Shown: positions 17,508 through 26,539, numbered from the stretch's first letter. The stretch is DNA of 37,311 nucleotides from RGIG464 sp045643185 (GCA_045643185.1 JAZUKH010000019.1:1-37311); one strand, 5' to 3'. Translations and numbers: made by a program. The notes: generated from the sequence alone by a model not told the origin.

Positions 17508-18455
17508 ATGACTGAAGTGAATCTATCGCTCAGCGAACAGATCGAGGCGGCTGCAGCTCAGCTCAATCAACTCAAAACCAATATGTCGCAGATCCTGAAA
17601 GGTCAGGAAGCTGCGATCGAAATGACGTTGATCTGCTTTTTAGCCGGTGGCCATCTGCTTATCGAGGATGTGCCCGGGGTGGGCAAAACGACCTTGGCGA
17701 GTGCTTTTGCGCAAAGTTTGGATCTCCCAAACCGGCGCATTCAGTTCACAAGTGACATTTTACCGACCGACATTCTGGGCGTAAATATCTATGACCCGCG
17801 CGAATCCTGTTTTAAGTTCCACGAAGGTCCGATCTTCACAAACATTCTTTTGGCGGACGAGATCAACCGTGCGGAACCACGTGCGCAAAGTGCGCTTCTG
17901 GAAGCCATGTTTGAGCGTCAGGTGACATTGGACGGCGTCACACGAGCTTTACCGCGTCCGTTCATGGTCATTGCGACTCAAAACCCTGTGGATTTTTCAG
18001 GCACATTTCCGCTTCCCGACAGTCAGCTGGACCGTTTTCAATTCCGCATTTCGATGGGCTACCCAGCGCCGGATGCCGAAAAAGCGCTGTTACAACACCC
18101 GGTATTATCGCCGCATTTGTCCCCCGTACTAAACTCGGACGCGCTGCCGCAGCTTTTTGAGCTTGTCGATCGCATCCACGTGTCGGATGAAGTCATCGAA
18201 GCCCTTTTGGCGCTGATCCATGCGACGCGCAACGATGCCCGTCTCGTCCAGGGCGCATCAACGCGCGCCATGCTCGACCTGCGACGCGCAGCCTGTGCTC
18301 GTGCCCTTCTCCATCGCCGCGCCTTCGTCCTTCCCGACGATCTTCTTCAACTCGCCTCGCCCACACTCGCCCACCGCGTCAGACTCGCCCCAAAGTCCAG
18401 CTGCGACGAGATCGATGTGATCGAAGACATCGCGCAACGCCGACTCACCGTCTAA
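17508..18455 (+). CDS. MoxR-family AAA+ ATPase
   Basis: 315 aa, the full length of MoxR proteins. Walker A is DVPGVGKTT, Walker B is LLADEINRA, the sensor is VIATQNPVDFSGTFPLPDSQLDRF (sensor 1 and the MoxR-specific PLPDSQLDRF), and the C-terminal lid carries QGASTRAMLDLRR. MoxR ATPases act as chaperones that help assemble or activate VWA-domain or DUF58 partners. None of these partners is next to it here, since a lipoprotein family follows. The ATG at 17508 has AGGGA eight bases upstream; a TTG 18 bases earlier is less likely. Confidence 0.92.
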   Translation: MTEVNLSLSEQIEAAAAQLNQLKTNMSQILKGQEAAIEMTLICFLAGGHLLIEDVPGVGKTTLASAFAQSLDLPNRRIQFTSDILPTDILGVNIYDPRESCFKFHEGPIFTNILLADEINRAEPRAQSALLEAMFERQVTLDGVTRALPRPFMVIATQNPVDFSGTFPLPDSQLDRFQFRISMGYPAPDAEKALLQHPVLSPHLSPVLNSDALPQLFELVDRIHVSDEVIEALLALIHATRNDARLVQGASTRAMLDLRRAACARALLHRRAFVLPDDLLQLASPTLAHRVRLAPKSSCDEIDVIEDIAQRRLTV

Positions 18456-18571
18456 ATATTTTTTGAATAATTTGATCCTTCGCGCGTTTGTGCGCGACGT
18501 GTGCGCAAAGTGTGCGCAGTGATGACTTATCTGGCCGAAAATACGACCTGTTTTGTGAACCACGAGGATTT

Positions 18572-19198
18572 ATGAAAAATAAACTGCTTTCCCGTTTTGC
18601 CGCCATCGCCGCGCTTTGTGTGGCTTTTGGCATGACGGCCTGCGATGACGACAACGATGACCCTTCGCCTGCCAAGATCGAGATCAACCATCAAGAACAA
18701 TGGCTCGGTGCCGCCTGCGAATGCGTGGGTGACAACTGCGAAATGTTCGGTATTCCGCTTCCGCAAGGCACGCCCCTCTCGGGTTGCAACAACGTTCCTG
18801 TTGGCCTGCCGGGCACTCAGGCCGTCTGTCTGCGCACCATTCCCGAAGAAGCCAAAATAACGGCACCACCAGTCTGGTTCCCGCAGGGCTACTGCACGCT
18901 GAGCGCTGTCGCATGCGAACCCGCCTCTGAATTTACATGCCAGATGGCTTCCTACGGCAACGTCGATGAATTCAAGTCCTGCCCCCACGGCAGCGCCATG
19001 CTCGCGTCTGACTTTGACTACGAGATCATGGGCATCGCTTCGGAACTCCGTACACGCACCTGCGCCAAACTTTGCGAAACAGACGCCGACTGCAATGACG
19101 CTGGCGAAGTTTCATGCGTCGAACGAAGCGGCATCAAATTCTGCTACAACGAAAAGAACTTCAAATACACGGGCGAACCTGTCGTCACGGCTTTTTAG
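18572..19198 (+). CDS. Cys-rich lipoprotein, short member of the shared-domain family (208 aa)
   Basis: The signal peptide ends in FGMTAC|DDDND, with an acidic +2 region. It lacks the repeat stalk of its relatives and starts almost directly with the shared domain: LGAACECVGDNC, then SGC, QGYC, SCPHGS, and the closing block CAKLCETDADCNDAGEVSCVE, with GIKFCYN. An extra Cys pair (VACEPASEFTC) is special to this copy. GAGG stands five bases before the ATG; an upstream start 84 bases earlier would spoil the signal peptide. Probably anchored in the outer membrane. It is the first of four related genes on this strand (18572, 19277, 21785, 24426). No family name is known to me. Confidence 0.75.
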   Translation: MKNKLLSRFAAIAALCVAFGMTACDDDNDDPSPAKIEINHQEQWLGAACECVGDNCEMFGIPLPQGTPLSGCNNVPVGLPGTQAVCLRTIPEEAKITAPPVWFPQGYCTLSAVACEPASEFTCQMASYGNVDEFKSCPHGSAMLASDFDYEIMGIASELRTRTCAKLCETDADCNDAGEVSCVERSGIKFCYNEKNFKYTGEPVVTAF

Positions 19199-19276
19199 TC
19201 TGACGATCGCCGCGACCACGCCCGACCTGTTTTAACAAGCGTCTTCCCATATTTTCACTTTTAAGGAGAAAAACAC

Positions 19277-20791
19277 ATGCTTAATCTTACTAAAAAACTT
19301 TTAATGCTTTCAGCCGCTGCCGCTTTCTCGTTTGGCATGGTTGCCTGCGATGACGACTCCGATTCCAACAGCACAAAAGAAGACCAAAAACAAGAACCTG
19401 CGAAAGTCTGCACGGCCGGTGCCTTCCAGTGCACGCTCGGCGGCGATGTTCAGAAATGCAAAGATGACGGTTCGGCTTGGGAAACTGTCAAGACCTGCGA
19501 CGCCGCAACGCAGACCTGCAACGCCACCAAGGGTGATTGCGACGCCAAATCCGACACCCCGAGCACCAAAAAATGCGACGCCGGCGCCTACACCTGCGAT
19601 AGCAACGCCCTCAAAAAATGCAAAGACGATGGTTCGGGCTGGACTCTCGTCGAAAAATGCGGCTCAACGAAGACCTGCAGCACCGAATCCAAATCCTGCG
19701 AAGAGAAACCCGCTGAATGCCAGGAAACAGATGCTTCGACCTGCGTCGGCAGCCAGCTCAAGAAATGCCTTGGCGGCCAGTGGTCGACCATCTCCTGCGA
19801 TCCGGGTCAGACTTGCGTTGACGGCGCTTGCAAAGACGACGAATCGACCAAAGTTGAGGAAACTGCCATCGGTAAGGCCTGCACATGCCTCGGCGACGAA
19901 TGCTCCTTCACGATCACAAGTAGCGAACTTGGCGCCGCCCTCACAGATAGTGCCAAGGGTTTCATTCCATTGGCTGGCGCCGTTATCCCAGGCCTCTCAA
20001 GCATCGATGATATCTTTGGCACCAACGATCAGATCGTTGCTCCGAACTATTTCTCAGCCCAAGCCAAAACGGCCTGTGCGGATGTTAAAGCACCGGAAGG
20101 CATGACCGTCGGTTGCTTCACCACCCAGACCATCGATTTCTCGAGCGCCACGACGCTGATCACCTTCCTGGAAACCAAATCTGGCACCATTCTCGATAAA
20201 GCCGGTAGCCTTCTCGGTTTATTCGGCGGCGGTCTCGGCAACGTCGACCTTAACGCGATCGACATGAACGCCGCCAAAGGCCTCGTCAACCGCATCGCCG
20301 GCCTGCTCAAAGACGGCATCAAATTCAAAGCCAATAAGGGTTACTGCATGGCCGCTACGATCGACATCGATATTGACATTCCCCAAGATGGTACGGGCAA
20401 AACGATCCGCCAATTCATCAATATGGATCAGGTAGACACCCTCCTCGGCAAGATCAACACGGGTGACTTCAGCAAGGTCAAGTCCGGCGATGAATACAAA
20501 GCAGACTGCGGCAAGGGTGCCTCACTCATCGGCTTTGGCGTTTCTGCAGAAACCGAAGGCACGGGTGCTGCCAACGTCGGCTTCGCCGTCTGTCTCAAGA
20601 ACTGCAAAACGAACGATGATTGCCGCACCGCCGATGGTTACAGCTGCGTCGAGCTCGAATCTGAAACGGGTATCAAGAGCGTTTGCTTCGACAAGTCCAA
20701 CATCGATTACTTCCAGAAGATGACCGACGATTTCAACGGCGATATCGCCAAAATCACGGGTGAAACGCCCGAAGGTGTAACGGCCGAATAA
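19277..20791 (+). CDS. Cys-rich lipoprotein with repeat stalk and shared C-terminal domain (504 aa)
   Basis: Lipobox FGMVAC|DDDSD. Residues ~38-185 form four ~45-residue Cys repeats of the form C-x-GA-x-x-C-...-L-x-K-C-...-C. The shared domain starts at GKACTCLGDEC and runs through IVAPNYFSA, VGCF, KANKGYCMAA, DCGKGAS and CLKNCKTNDDCRTADGYSCVE to VCFDKSNIDYF near the end. AAGGAG stands eight bases before the ATG. It is followed by a terminator at 20823. The middle carries hydrophobic, Gly-rich stretches (GSLLGLFGGGLG) that could be buried in a fold or touch membrane. Probably a surface or periplasmic disulfide-rich protein; function unknown. Confidence 0.8.
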   Translation: MLNLTKKLLMLSAAAAFSFGMVACDDDSDSNSTKEDQKQEPAKVCTAGAFQCTLGGDVQKCKDDGSAWETVKTCDAATQTCNATKGDCDAKSDTPSTKKCDAGAYTCDSNALKKCKDDGSGWTLVEKCGSTKTCSTESKSCEEKPAECQETDASTCVGSQLKKCLGGQWSTISCDPGQTCVDGACKDDESTKVEETAIGKACTCLGDECSFTITSSELGAALTDSAKGFIPLAGAVIPGLSSIDDIFGTNDQIVAPNYFSAQAKTACADVKAPEGMTVGCFTTQTIDFSSATTLITFLETKSGTILDKAGSLLGLFGGGLGNVDLNAIDMNAAKGLVNRIAGLLKDGIKFKANKGYCMAATIDIDIDIPQDGTGKTIRQFINMDQVDTLLGKINTGDFSKVKSGDEYKADCGKGASLIGFGVSAETEGTGAANVGFAVCLKNCKTNDDCRTADGYSCVELESETGIKSVCFDKSNIDYFQKMTDDFNGDIAKITGETPEGVTAE

Positions 20792-20822
20792 TTTTCGTCC
20801 GCTGATCTGACACGATCTCAAA

Positions 20823-20850
20823 AGCGCACAGCCTGGCTGTGCGCTTTTTT
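20823..20850 (+). terminator. Rho-independent terminator after the 504-aa lipoprotein
   Basis: AGCGCACAGC/GCTGTGCGCT stem followed by TTTTTT, 32 bases after the stop codon. Confidence 0.88.
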
Positions 20851-20871
20851 GTTAGCACTCAGAACAACACG

Positions 20872-20880
20872 CCCCCCCCC
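20872..20880. repeat. C9 homopolymer before the aldolase gene
   Basis: Nine C residues lie between the terminator at 20823-20850 and the aldolase Shine-Dalgarno (AGGA), with 28 bases between the tract and the ATG. Tracts of this length can slip in replication and change promoter spacing or transcript stability. Confidence 0.6.
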
Positions 20881-20908
20881 AACTTCACGCATTATTCAGG
20901 ACAAACTC

Positions 20909-21574
20909 ATGCAAGATCTCAAAGAACAATTGTGCGACGTCTGTCACTCGATGTGGCAACAAGGCTGGGTCGCAGCAAACGACGGCAACGTCTCGGTGCG
21001 CCTCGATGCCGACCGCATCTTGTGCACGCCCAGTGGCGTGAGCAAACGCGACATCACGCCTGACATGCTCATCATCGTCGACAACGCAGGCCAACGCCTC
21101 GAAGGTACGCTCAAAGTCTCGACCGAATTGCCGATGCACCTGCGTTGTTACGCGGAACGCGCCGACGTCAACGCCGTCGTACACGCGCATCCACCCATGA
21201 GCACCGCGTTTGCCGTCGCCGACAAGCCACTCGACAGCTACGCCATGATCGAAACCATCTGCTCGCTCGGCGCCGTCCCGGTCGCCGACTACGCCGTGCC
21301 CGGCACCGACGAGGTACCCAATGCCATCGCCCCATGGCTCGCCAAACACGACGCCATTTTGCTGCGCGCACACGGGGCGCTCACCGTCGGCATCGACCTC
21401 AAAACCGCATACTACCGCATGGAAACGCTCGAACACTTCGCCAAGATCTCACTCTACGCACACTTGCTCGGCGGCGCCAAAGAACTGGATCAAAACCAGA
21501 TCGATACCCTCATCGACCGACGAAACAATTTCTACCACTTCACCGGACGCCATCCGGGCTACGAAAAGTTTTAG
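20909..21574 (+). CDS. Class II aldolase (L-fuculose-phosphate aldolase-like)
   Basis: 221 aa of the zinc-dependent class II aldolase/AraD-FucA family. Such enzymes split a sugar phosphate into dihydroxyacetone phosphate and an aldehyde. The catalytic and zinc residues sit exactly at FucA positions: E73 (STELPMH), H92 and H94 (VVHAHPP) and H155 (RAHGALTVG). The phosphate-binding blocks NDGNVSVR (24-31) and TPSGVSK (40-46) are present. The ATG at 20909 has AGGA eight bases upstream; the longer frame to 20849 would run through the terminator and the C9 tract. It stands alone between lipoprotein genes, with no kinase or isomerase nearby, so the true substrate (fuculose, ribulose, 5-deoxyribose or methylthioribulose type) is open. 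Confidence 0.88.
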   Translation: MQDLKEQLCDVCHSMWQQGWVAANDGNVSVRLDADRILCTPSGVSKRDITPDMLIIVDNAGQRLEGTLKVSTELPMHLRCYAERADVNAVVHAHPPMSTAFAVADKPLDSYAMIETICSLGAVPVADYAVPGTDEVPNAIAPWLAKHDAILLRAHGALTVGIDLKTAYYRMETLEHFAKISLYAHLLGGAKELDQNQIDTLIDRRNNFYHFTGRHPGYEKF

Positions 21575-21583
21575 CCAATCGTA

Positions 21584-21630
21584 GGAAAATCGGTAGAGAC
21601 GTGCGGTCTGCACGTCTCTACCGATTTTCC
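21584..21630. repeat. Perfect 21-bp inverted repeat after the aldolase gene
   Basis: 21 paired bases with loop GGTCT, 9 bases after the stop. The core CGGTAGAGACGTGCGGTC recurs at 26501-26518. It may end transcription, but it is better seen as one of a dispersed palindrome family. Confidence 0.88.
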
Positions 21631-21784
21631 CCAACCAAAATTCTTTGTCTCCAATTGATACATTTGCTATAAATCAAATCAGTTCACATACGAGTCAATA
21701 ATTCAAACATTCATCAATGTTTCATGCACCGCCATACCCAGCGTGTAAGCGGCTCGTTATCTTTTTTGGGGAGACTGATTGACC

Positions 21785-24184
21785 ATGAAAGCAAGTAGGT
21801 TCGTTCTTTGTTCTGTGGTGATCATCCTCGGTTGGGGGGCCGCAGGCTGTGACGATAACGCTACGTCGCTCGCCTCTGGCTACACGCACTGCGAAGGCAG
21901 CACTTTATATACGTGGAATGACACCAGTGAAAGCTATGACATAACGCCCTGTCAATCCGGCTGCACCAACGATGCCTGTGATCGCGAGACAACCCAAAAG
22001 GCCGAGTGTACAAACGAAAAGCCCGTTTGTATCAATGGCGCACTCAAACAATGTGCCGGGGGACAATACATTTCGGAACCTTGTCCAAATGGCTGTGAAA
22101 ATGGCGCCTGTAAACCTGATACGCCAGAATGCACGGGCGAATCCTGCAATCAAGAAGAGCCTAAGAAGGCCGAGTGTACAAACGAAGCCCCCGTCTGCGT
22201 CGATGGCAGCCTCAAAGTGTGTGAAAAAGGCCAATACATCACAAAAATCTGTCCAGATGGCTGCGAAAACGGCACCTGTAAGTCACAAAGCGAACCTCAG
22301 CCCGCATGTACTGACGATGACACCCCCGTCTGCGTCGACCAAACGACGCTCCAGTCTTGTCAAGACGGTCAGTTAGTCACAGATACGTGCGAGTGGAAAT
22401 GCGAAAACGACGCCTGTGTCGAGCCGATCTGCCGCGACGCAAAAGACGATAGCTGCATCGACCAAAAAACGCGGCGCTTCTGTCAAAACTTCGATTACAG
22501 CACCGAAACTTGCGACTACCTCTGCCAACTCGGTGACTGCATCGAACCGCCATGCGCCGTCGGTGACATCAAGTGCGGCAGCAACGATGACGACAAACAC
22601 ACCCTTTACGAGTGCCAGCGGGACGAAACGACTGGTCTCATTGACTGGCACGTCCAGGTCAACTGCCAAGATAACAACCTGTATTGCGATCCGGGCCTAA
22701 AATCGTGCGAGATCTGTGTCAACAATTGGTACGCATGTAACGGAAACACGCAAATGCTCCGACACTGCGAACTGAATGATGCCGGCAACCACAACGAATG
22801 GCATGATGCCCTCGACTGCGGTGCCAAAAACAAAGTCTGTGACACCGACTACCGCGGCTGCAAACTCTGCAAGTCCGGCGACGTCCGGTGCACCGACGAA
22901 ACGCTCGAAATCTGCACAGGCGTCCAGTGGCTCCCATTCTACGACTGCGCCGCCAATGGACAAACGTGTAATGCCGACGTCCGGACCTGCGTCAACGTGT
23001 GTGAAAACGGCCAAAAACAATGCTTTGATAACACCCTGGCCCATTGCGTCGACGACCAATGGAAAGTCATTCAAAAGTGCGGCTCCGACACGTGCAACGC
23101 CGAACTCGACGCATGCACCTGCGAACCTGATACTTACGCCTGCAACAACAACGTCCTCACCCAGTGCAACGGAAAAGGCTGGGACGTCATTGAAGATTGC
23201 GGACAATTTGCCTGCAAAGCCGAACTCGCCAAATGCGACTACGAATGTACCGAAAGCGACGCGCCCACCTGTACATCCGTGACGACCAAACAAACTTGCA
23301 TCGATCACCGCTTCTTTAGCGAATCCTGTCTACCCGGCGAGCGTTGCTCGGACGGCGCCTGTGAGCCGGATCCATGCGCCCAATGCACCGATGAACAGGT
23401 TTGCATCAACGATGTCTGCCAGACCAAGCTCGTCGACACGCCCATCGGAAAACCATGCACTTGCTCCGGTTCAGACTGCTTCATCACGATCACAGGCTCG
23501 GAATTCAATGCGTCCCTCTCTTTCTTTGCCAGCCTCGTCTACAGCATGAAAAAAACCGCAAGTGTCACGACGCCAAATTTCTTTGCCACAGGCATCTCGG
23601 GATGCGAAGCGCTGACCGCCCCCACTGGCATGAAGATCGGGTGCCTGCTCGACAGCAAGATCGAGGCTTCGACTGACCTGACAGACTGGCTTGATTCGAT
23701 CGCCAACACCCTCAACAGCATGGGAAAAGCCCCACTCGGCACCGTCATCTCAAATATCGCTACGATCCTCAAAAAAACGGTCAAATTCTCGGCCCCCAAG
23801 GGTTATTGCTTCACCGCAGCCATGGACGCCAACCTCAAAATGAACGCCGACAGTGGACTCGTAAGCGCCGGCCTCAACACCGACAAGTTCGAACCGCTCG
23901 TCGACAAATTCGATGCGGGCAAATACACCAACGCCAAGATCGCCACCTGCCCCGCGGGCTCCACACTCATTCCAGACGTCAACAAAACCGGCTCACTCGC
24001 TGGCTACGGCGACCTCTCACTCGATATGGCCATGTGCCTCAAACAATGCATCACAGACGCCGACTGCCGAACGGAAGACGGCTATTCCTGCATCAACTGG
24101 CATAACCAAAAAGTTTGCTTTATTCAAAGCACCATCGACAATATCCATGAACTCGAAGACAGCTTCGGCCTAAAAAACAAATAA
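21785..24184 (+). CDS. Large Cys-rich lipoprotein with repeat stalk and shared C-terminal domain (799 aa)
   Basis: Lipobox GWGAAGC|DDN. Residues ~35-540 are a stalk of ~40-residue Cys repeats. Three at the start are nearly alike (ECTNEKPVCINGALKQC, ECTNEAPVCVDGSLKVC, then a looser one) and end in GCENG-C. The shared domain begins GKPCTCSGSDC and continues TPNFFAT, SGCEAL, IGCLLD, APKGYCFTAA, TCPAGS and CLKQCITDADCRTEDGYSC to KVCFIQ. The start is uncertain: GGGGAG is ideally placed for the TTG at 21779 (five bases) but 11 bases from the ATG at 21785; both give a good signal peptide. Probably a long surface stalk; no enzymatic motif is seen. Confidence 0.8.
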   Translation: MKASRFVLCSVVIILGWGAAGCDDNATSLASGYTHCEGSTLYTWNDTSESYDITPCQSGCTNDACDRETTQKAECTNEKPVCINGALKQCAGGQYISEPCPNGCENGACKPDTPECTGESCNQEEPKKAECTNEAPVCVDGSLKVCEKGQYITKICPDGCENGTCKSQSEPQPACTDDDTPVCVDQTTLQSCQDGQLVTDTCEWKCENDACVEPICRDAKDDSCIDQKTRRFCQNFDYSTETCDYLCQLGDCIEPPCAVGDIKCGSNDDDKHTLYECQRDETTGLIDWHVQVNCQDNNLYCDPGLKSCEICVNNWYACNGNTQMLRHCELNDAGNHNEWHDALDCGAKNKVCDTDYRGCKLCKSGDVRCTDETLEICTGVQWLPFYDCAANGQTCNADVRTCVNVCENGQKQCFDNTLAHCVDDQWKVIQKCGSDTCNAELDACTCEPDTYACNNNVLTQCNGKGWDVIEDCGQFACKAELAKCDYECTESDAPTCTSVTTKQTCIDHRFFSESCLPGERCSDGACEPDPCAQCTDEQVCINDVCQTKLVDTPIGKPCTCSGSDCFITITGSEFNASLSFFASLVYSMKKTASVTTPNFFATGISGCEALTAPTGMKIGCLLDSKIEASTDLTDWLDSIANTLNSMGKAPLGTVISNIATILKKTVKFSAPKGYCFTAAMDANLKMNADSGLVSAGLNTDKFEPLVDKFDAGKYTNAKIATCPAGSTLIPDVNKTGSLAGYGDLSLDMAMCLKQCITDADCRTEDGYSCINWHNQKVCFIQSTIDNIHELEDSFGLKNK

Positions 24185-24197
24185 CATTTTGTATGAA

Positions 24198-24260
24198 CAC
24201 GGGCTATTCGCTCCGCGAATACGCCCGTGGCGGCGGCTATTCGCTCCGCGAATACGCCGC
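24198..24260. repeat. Two bulged palindromes after the 799-aa gene
   Basis: 24198-24229 and 24233-24260 share the core TATTCGC-TCC-GCGAATA-C flanked by GGGC/GCCC and GCGGC/GCCGC. In both, the C after ATA has no partner. They lie 13 bases after the stop at 24184. Confidence 0.85.
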
Positions 24261-24304
24261 ACGCACCCGTCAGACACAATTTGTAACCAACACGAAACGA
24301 TTGT

Positions 24305-24337
24305 TCTGGCCATAGTGAATGACAACATACACTTTCG
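24305..24337. repeat. 33-bp element shared with 35847-35879
   Basis: TCTGGCCATAGT, then a 3-base AAT block and ACA/ACAC blocks ending in TTCG, match 35847-35879 at 27 of 33 positions by eye. In both places bulged palindromes lie about 45-110 bases to the left. Confidence 0.6.
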
Positions 24338-24425
24338 GCCGAAAACCGTTGTTTTGCATAACCACAAATGAACAGCTTCAACCAAGCATCCACATAACAC
24401 GTGATTTCCAATAAAGGATAATGCA

Positions 24426-26177
24426 ATGAGAAAACTCAGTTTATTGTTGACCAGTCTCGCGATACTGACCACAGCGACAGCCTGTAATGAGTCTGTTCAC
24501 TGGTTGGAATGTGATGAAAACCACGTCGATACAGAATACTGCGTGGGAGGACAGATCTATCTGTGCTCATACAATCAGAACAACAACACCATGTCAGATG
24601 GTTATTACCTCGACCAGACCGATGGCACGTGCGATGACAGCACACCCGACATCATAGAAGTCGCCTGTCAGCAGAATCAGACGATGTGTAAAGACAACAC
24701 GCCCTACACGTGCAGTCAGGGCAAATGGAAAAGCGGCACAGCCTGCTCAAACGACCAGGTTTGTGTGACGGGGACGTGCATGTCCTGTCTTCCTGGCACG
24801 ACCAAGTGCGATGACAACGGCGACCTCGTGACCTGTAACCCGTCGGGCATTTGGGATGCACCGAACACGTGCCCGCCAAATACCATGTGCGGCATCGACC
24901 CGACCAGCAACCAGGCTGCGTGCATCGACGCACCCGCCACCTGCACGCTCGACGATGGTTCCACGATCGAACAGGACCAAAAGATCTGTCTCAATGACGA
25001 CACCAACGCCAAACACGCAGTCATGCGTTGTCACAACGGCGAACTCAAGGAAGACACCGTGTGCGACGAAGCCAAACACGAAGTCTGCAGCACGCTCGAC
25101 GACGAATTCGGCTGCTTTGCCACGATCGACTCCGTCATCGGGGCCCCCTGCTCCTGTCAGGATGAATCAGCCTTCCCATGCCGTTGGAGCTATACCAGCG
25201 ACGAACTGAAAAGCTTGTTCCATTCGAGCAACTCGCACCTTGTCGACATCAAAACTGCCATCAACGAAGGCGTTGAACTGCTCATCCCGAACTTTTTCCC
25301 CGGCGTTGACGCCATCGTCACCGAAAATGACGCTGCCAAAACGCTCCAATCCCAAATTGCTGACCTCAACGACGGACTCGCCGTTGGTTGCTACCGATCC
25401 GCGTCGATCCCACTTTCCTCCATTTCGACAGCTGACAAAATCAGAGACGCCATCAACAACACGGTCGATAACTACAAAGTGGCCATCGCTAAAACGCTCC
25501 AAAAAACCGATAGCCTGCCCAATGGCTTTGCCAACGAGACCGGCATCGATTTCTCACTCAGTTATGCTGACCTCACGGACGAACAGAAAAACGAACTCAA
25601 CGCTTTCGTCGATACTTATTTCAAAGACCAGATCGGCTTCGAACTAGCCCCGATGATCACCATGATCACGTCGCTCGTCGACGTTTTGCTGAAAGACATT
25701 CGTTTCACGTCCGAAAATGGTTATCTGACCGCCGGTGCATTCCTCGCAGAAGTTGAACTCAACGGACCGATCGGCTCACGCCTCTTCGACGACCGCAGCT
25801 CGAATAGCCAGAAACTCACCGATCAGCTCACCAAACTCAATGCGGGTGACCCACAAAAAGCCATGACAAGCGCGCAGTGTCCTGAAGGCTCGACCTTCCT
25901 GGCCTATCGCATCAACCAAGAAGTTTTGCCGATCATAGACACGATCGGCGACGCCGCCATGACCATGGCCATGTGCTTCAAAAATTGTAACTCTGACTAT
26001 GATTGCCCCGCTGGCAACCAGTGCCTGAACCTGCCGAAGTCGAATTACGATTTTGAAAACGACGCTGTGTTGAAAGATGCTCAACTTGAAATGGTACGCG
26101 TGTGCTTCGACAAAGCCACGGTCGATAACCTGCAGACCATGCTCGACGACGCCAACATTGCACCAACGTCCATTTAA
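24426..26177 (+). CDS. Cys-rich lipoprotein with diverged shared C-terminal domain (583 aa)
   Basis: Lipobox TTATAC|NES. The stalk (~20-235) has Cys repeats such as CQQNQTMCKDNTPYTCSQGKW and CLPGTTKCDDNGDLVTC. The shared domain runs from GAPCSCQDESAFPC via IPNFFPG, VGCYRS, QCPEGS and MCFKNCNSDYDCPAGNQCL to RVCFDKATVDN. It lacks two Cys that the others have, the one before the GC block and the one in KGYC (here ENGYL). It also has an insertion rich in helices between VGCY and the lost GYC. AAGGAT stands seven bases before the ATG. It closes the four-gene lipoprotein family. Function unknown; surface location inferred. Confidence 0.78.
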   Translation: MRKLSLLLTSLAILTTATACNESVHWLECDENHVDTEYCVGGQIYLCSYNQNNNTMSDGYYLDQTDGTCDDSTPDIIEVACQQNQTMCKDNTPYTCSQGKWKSGTACSNDQVCVTGTCMSCLPGTTKCDDNGDLVTCNPSGIWDAPNTCPPNTMCGIDPTSNQAACIDAPATCTLDDGSTIEQDQKICLNDDTNAKHAVMRCHNGELKEDTVCDEAKHEVCSTLDDEFGCFATIDSVIGAPCSCQDESAFPCRWSYTSDELKSLFHSSNSHLVDIKTAINEGVELLIPNFFPGVDAIVTENDAAKTLQSQIADLNDGLAVGCYRSASIPLSSISTADKIRDAINNTVDNYKVAIAKTLQKTDSLPNGFANETGIDFSLSYADLTDEQKNELNAFVDTYFKDQIGFELAPMITMITSLVDVLLKDIRFTSENGYLTAGAFLAEVELNGPIGSRLFDDRSSNSQKLTDQLTKLNAGDPQKAMTSAQCPEGSTFLAYRINQEVLPIIDTIGDAAMTMAMCFKNCNSDYDCPAGNQCLNLPKSNYDFENDAVLKDAQLEMVRVCFDKATVDNLQTMLDDANIAPTSI

Positions 26178-26275
26178 CCCTCGCCCCCCCATCACGTAGC
26201 GCGCTACATGCCGAAACACACTTGATGCAGCGGTTACAACTCAACCTAGGATGTTTTGCCTGGTCAGAAATACAA

Positions 26276-26317
26276 AATCTCAGCCTTAGCGAAGCCGAAG
26301 GCAAGCAGGCTGAGATT
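26276..26317. repeat. Inverted repeat AATCTCAGCC...GGCTGAGATT
   Basis: 10-bp perfect arms with a 22-base interior that can fold further (CTTAGC, GAAGCCGAAGG). It belongs to the 556-base gap after the 583-aa gene, which holds three such structures and no gene that I can support. Confidence 0.7.
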
Positions 26318-26439
26318 GGGGCGAGCGGGCGCGATTTGTCCGAAGCCGAAGTGTAGCGACGTAACGTGGTACGTCGTCGCGGCCGCCGACTCCAAAATTG
26401 AGTTTACGATGATCTGCCTTAACATTCCTGAAGTTGGTA

Positions 26440-26482
26440 CGGCCGTGTGGCATGTTTGAGCGAAGCGAGTTCCACACGGCCG
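26440..26482. repeat. Inverted repeat CGGCCGTGTGG...CCACACGGCCG
   Basis: 11-bp perfect arms around a 21-base loop containing GAGCGAAGCGAG. It is followed by AAAAAT and then the next palindrome. Confidence 0.75.
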
Positions 26483-26494
26483 AAAAATAGCGCC

Positions 26495-26539
26495 GGGGGG
26501 CGGTAGAGACGTGCGGTCCGCGCGTCTCTCCGTCCCCCC
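26495..26539. repeat. Inverted repeat of the GGTAGAGACGTGCGGTC family
   Basis: The core matches the palindrome at 21584-21630, while the outer stem is G6/C6 here and GGAAAAT/ATTTTCC there. The right arm (CGCGTCTCTCCG) has small mismatches, so the hairpin is less perfect than the first copy. Confidence 0.75.
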
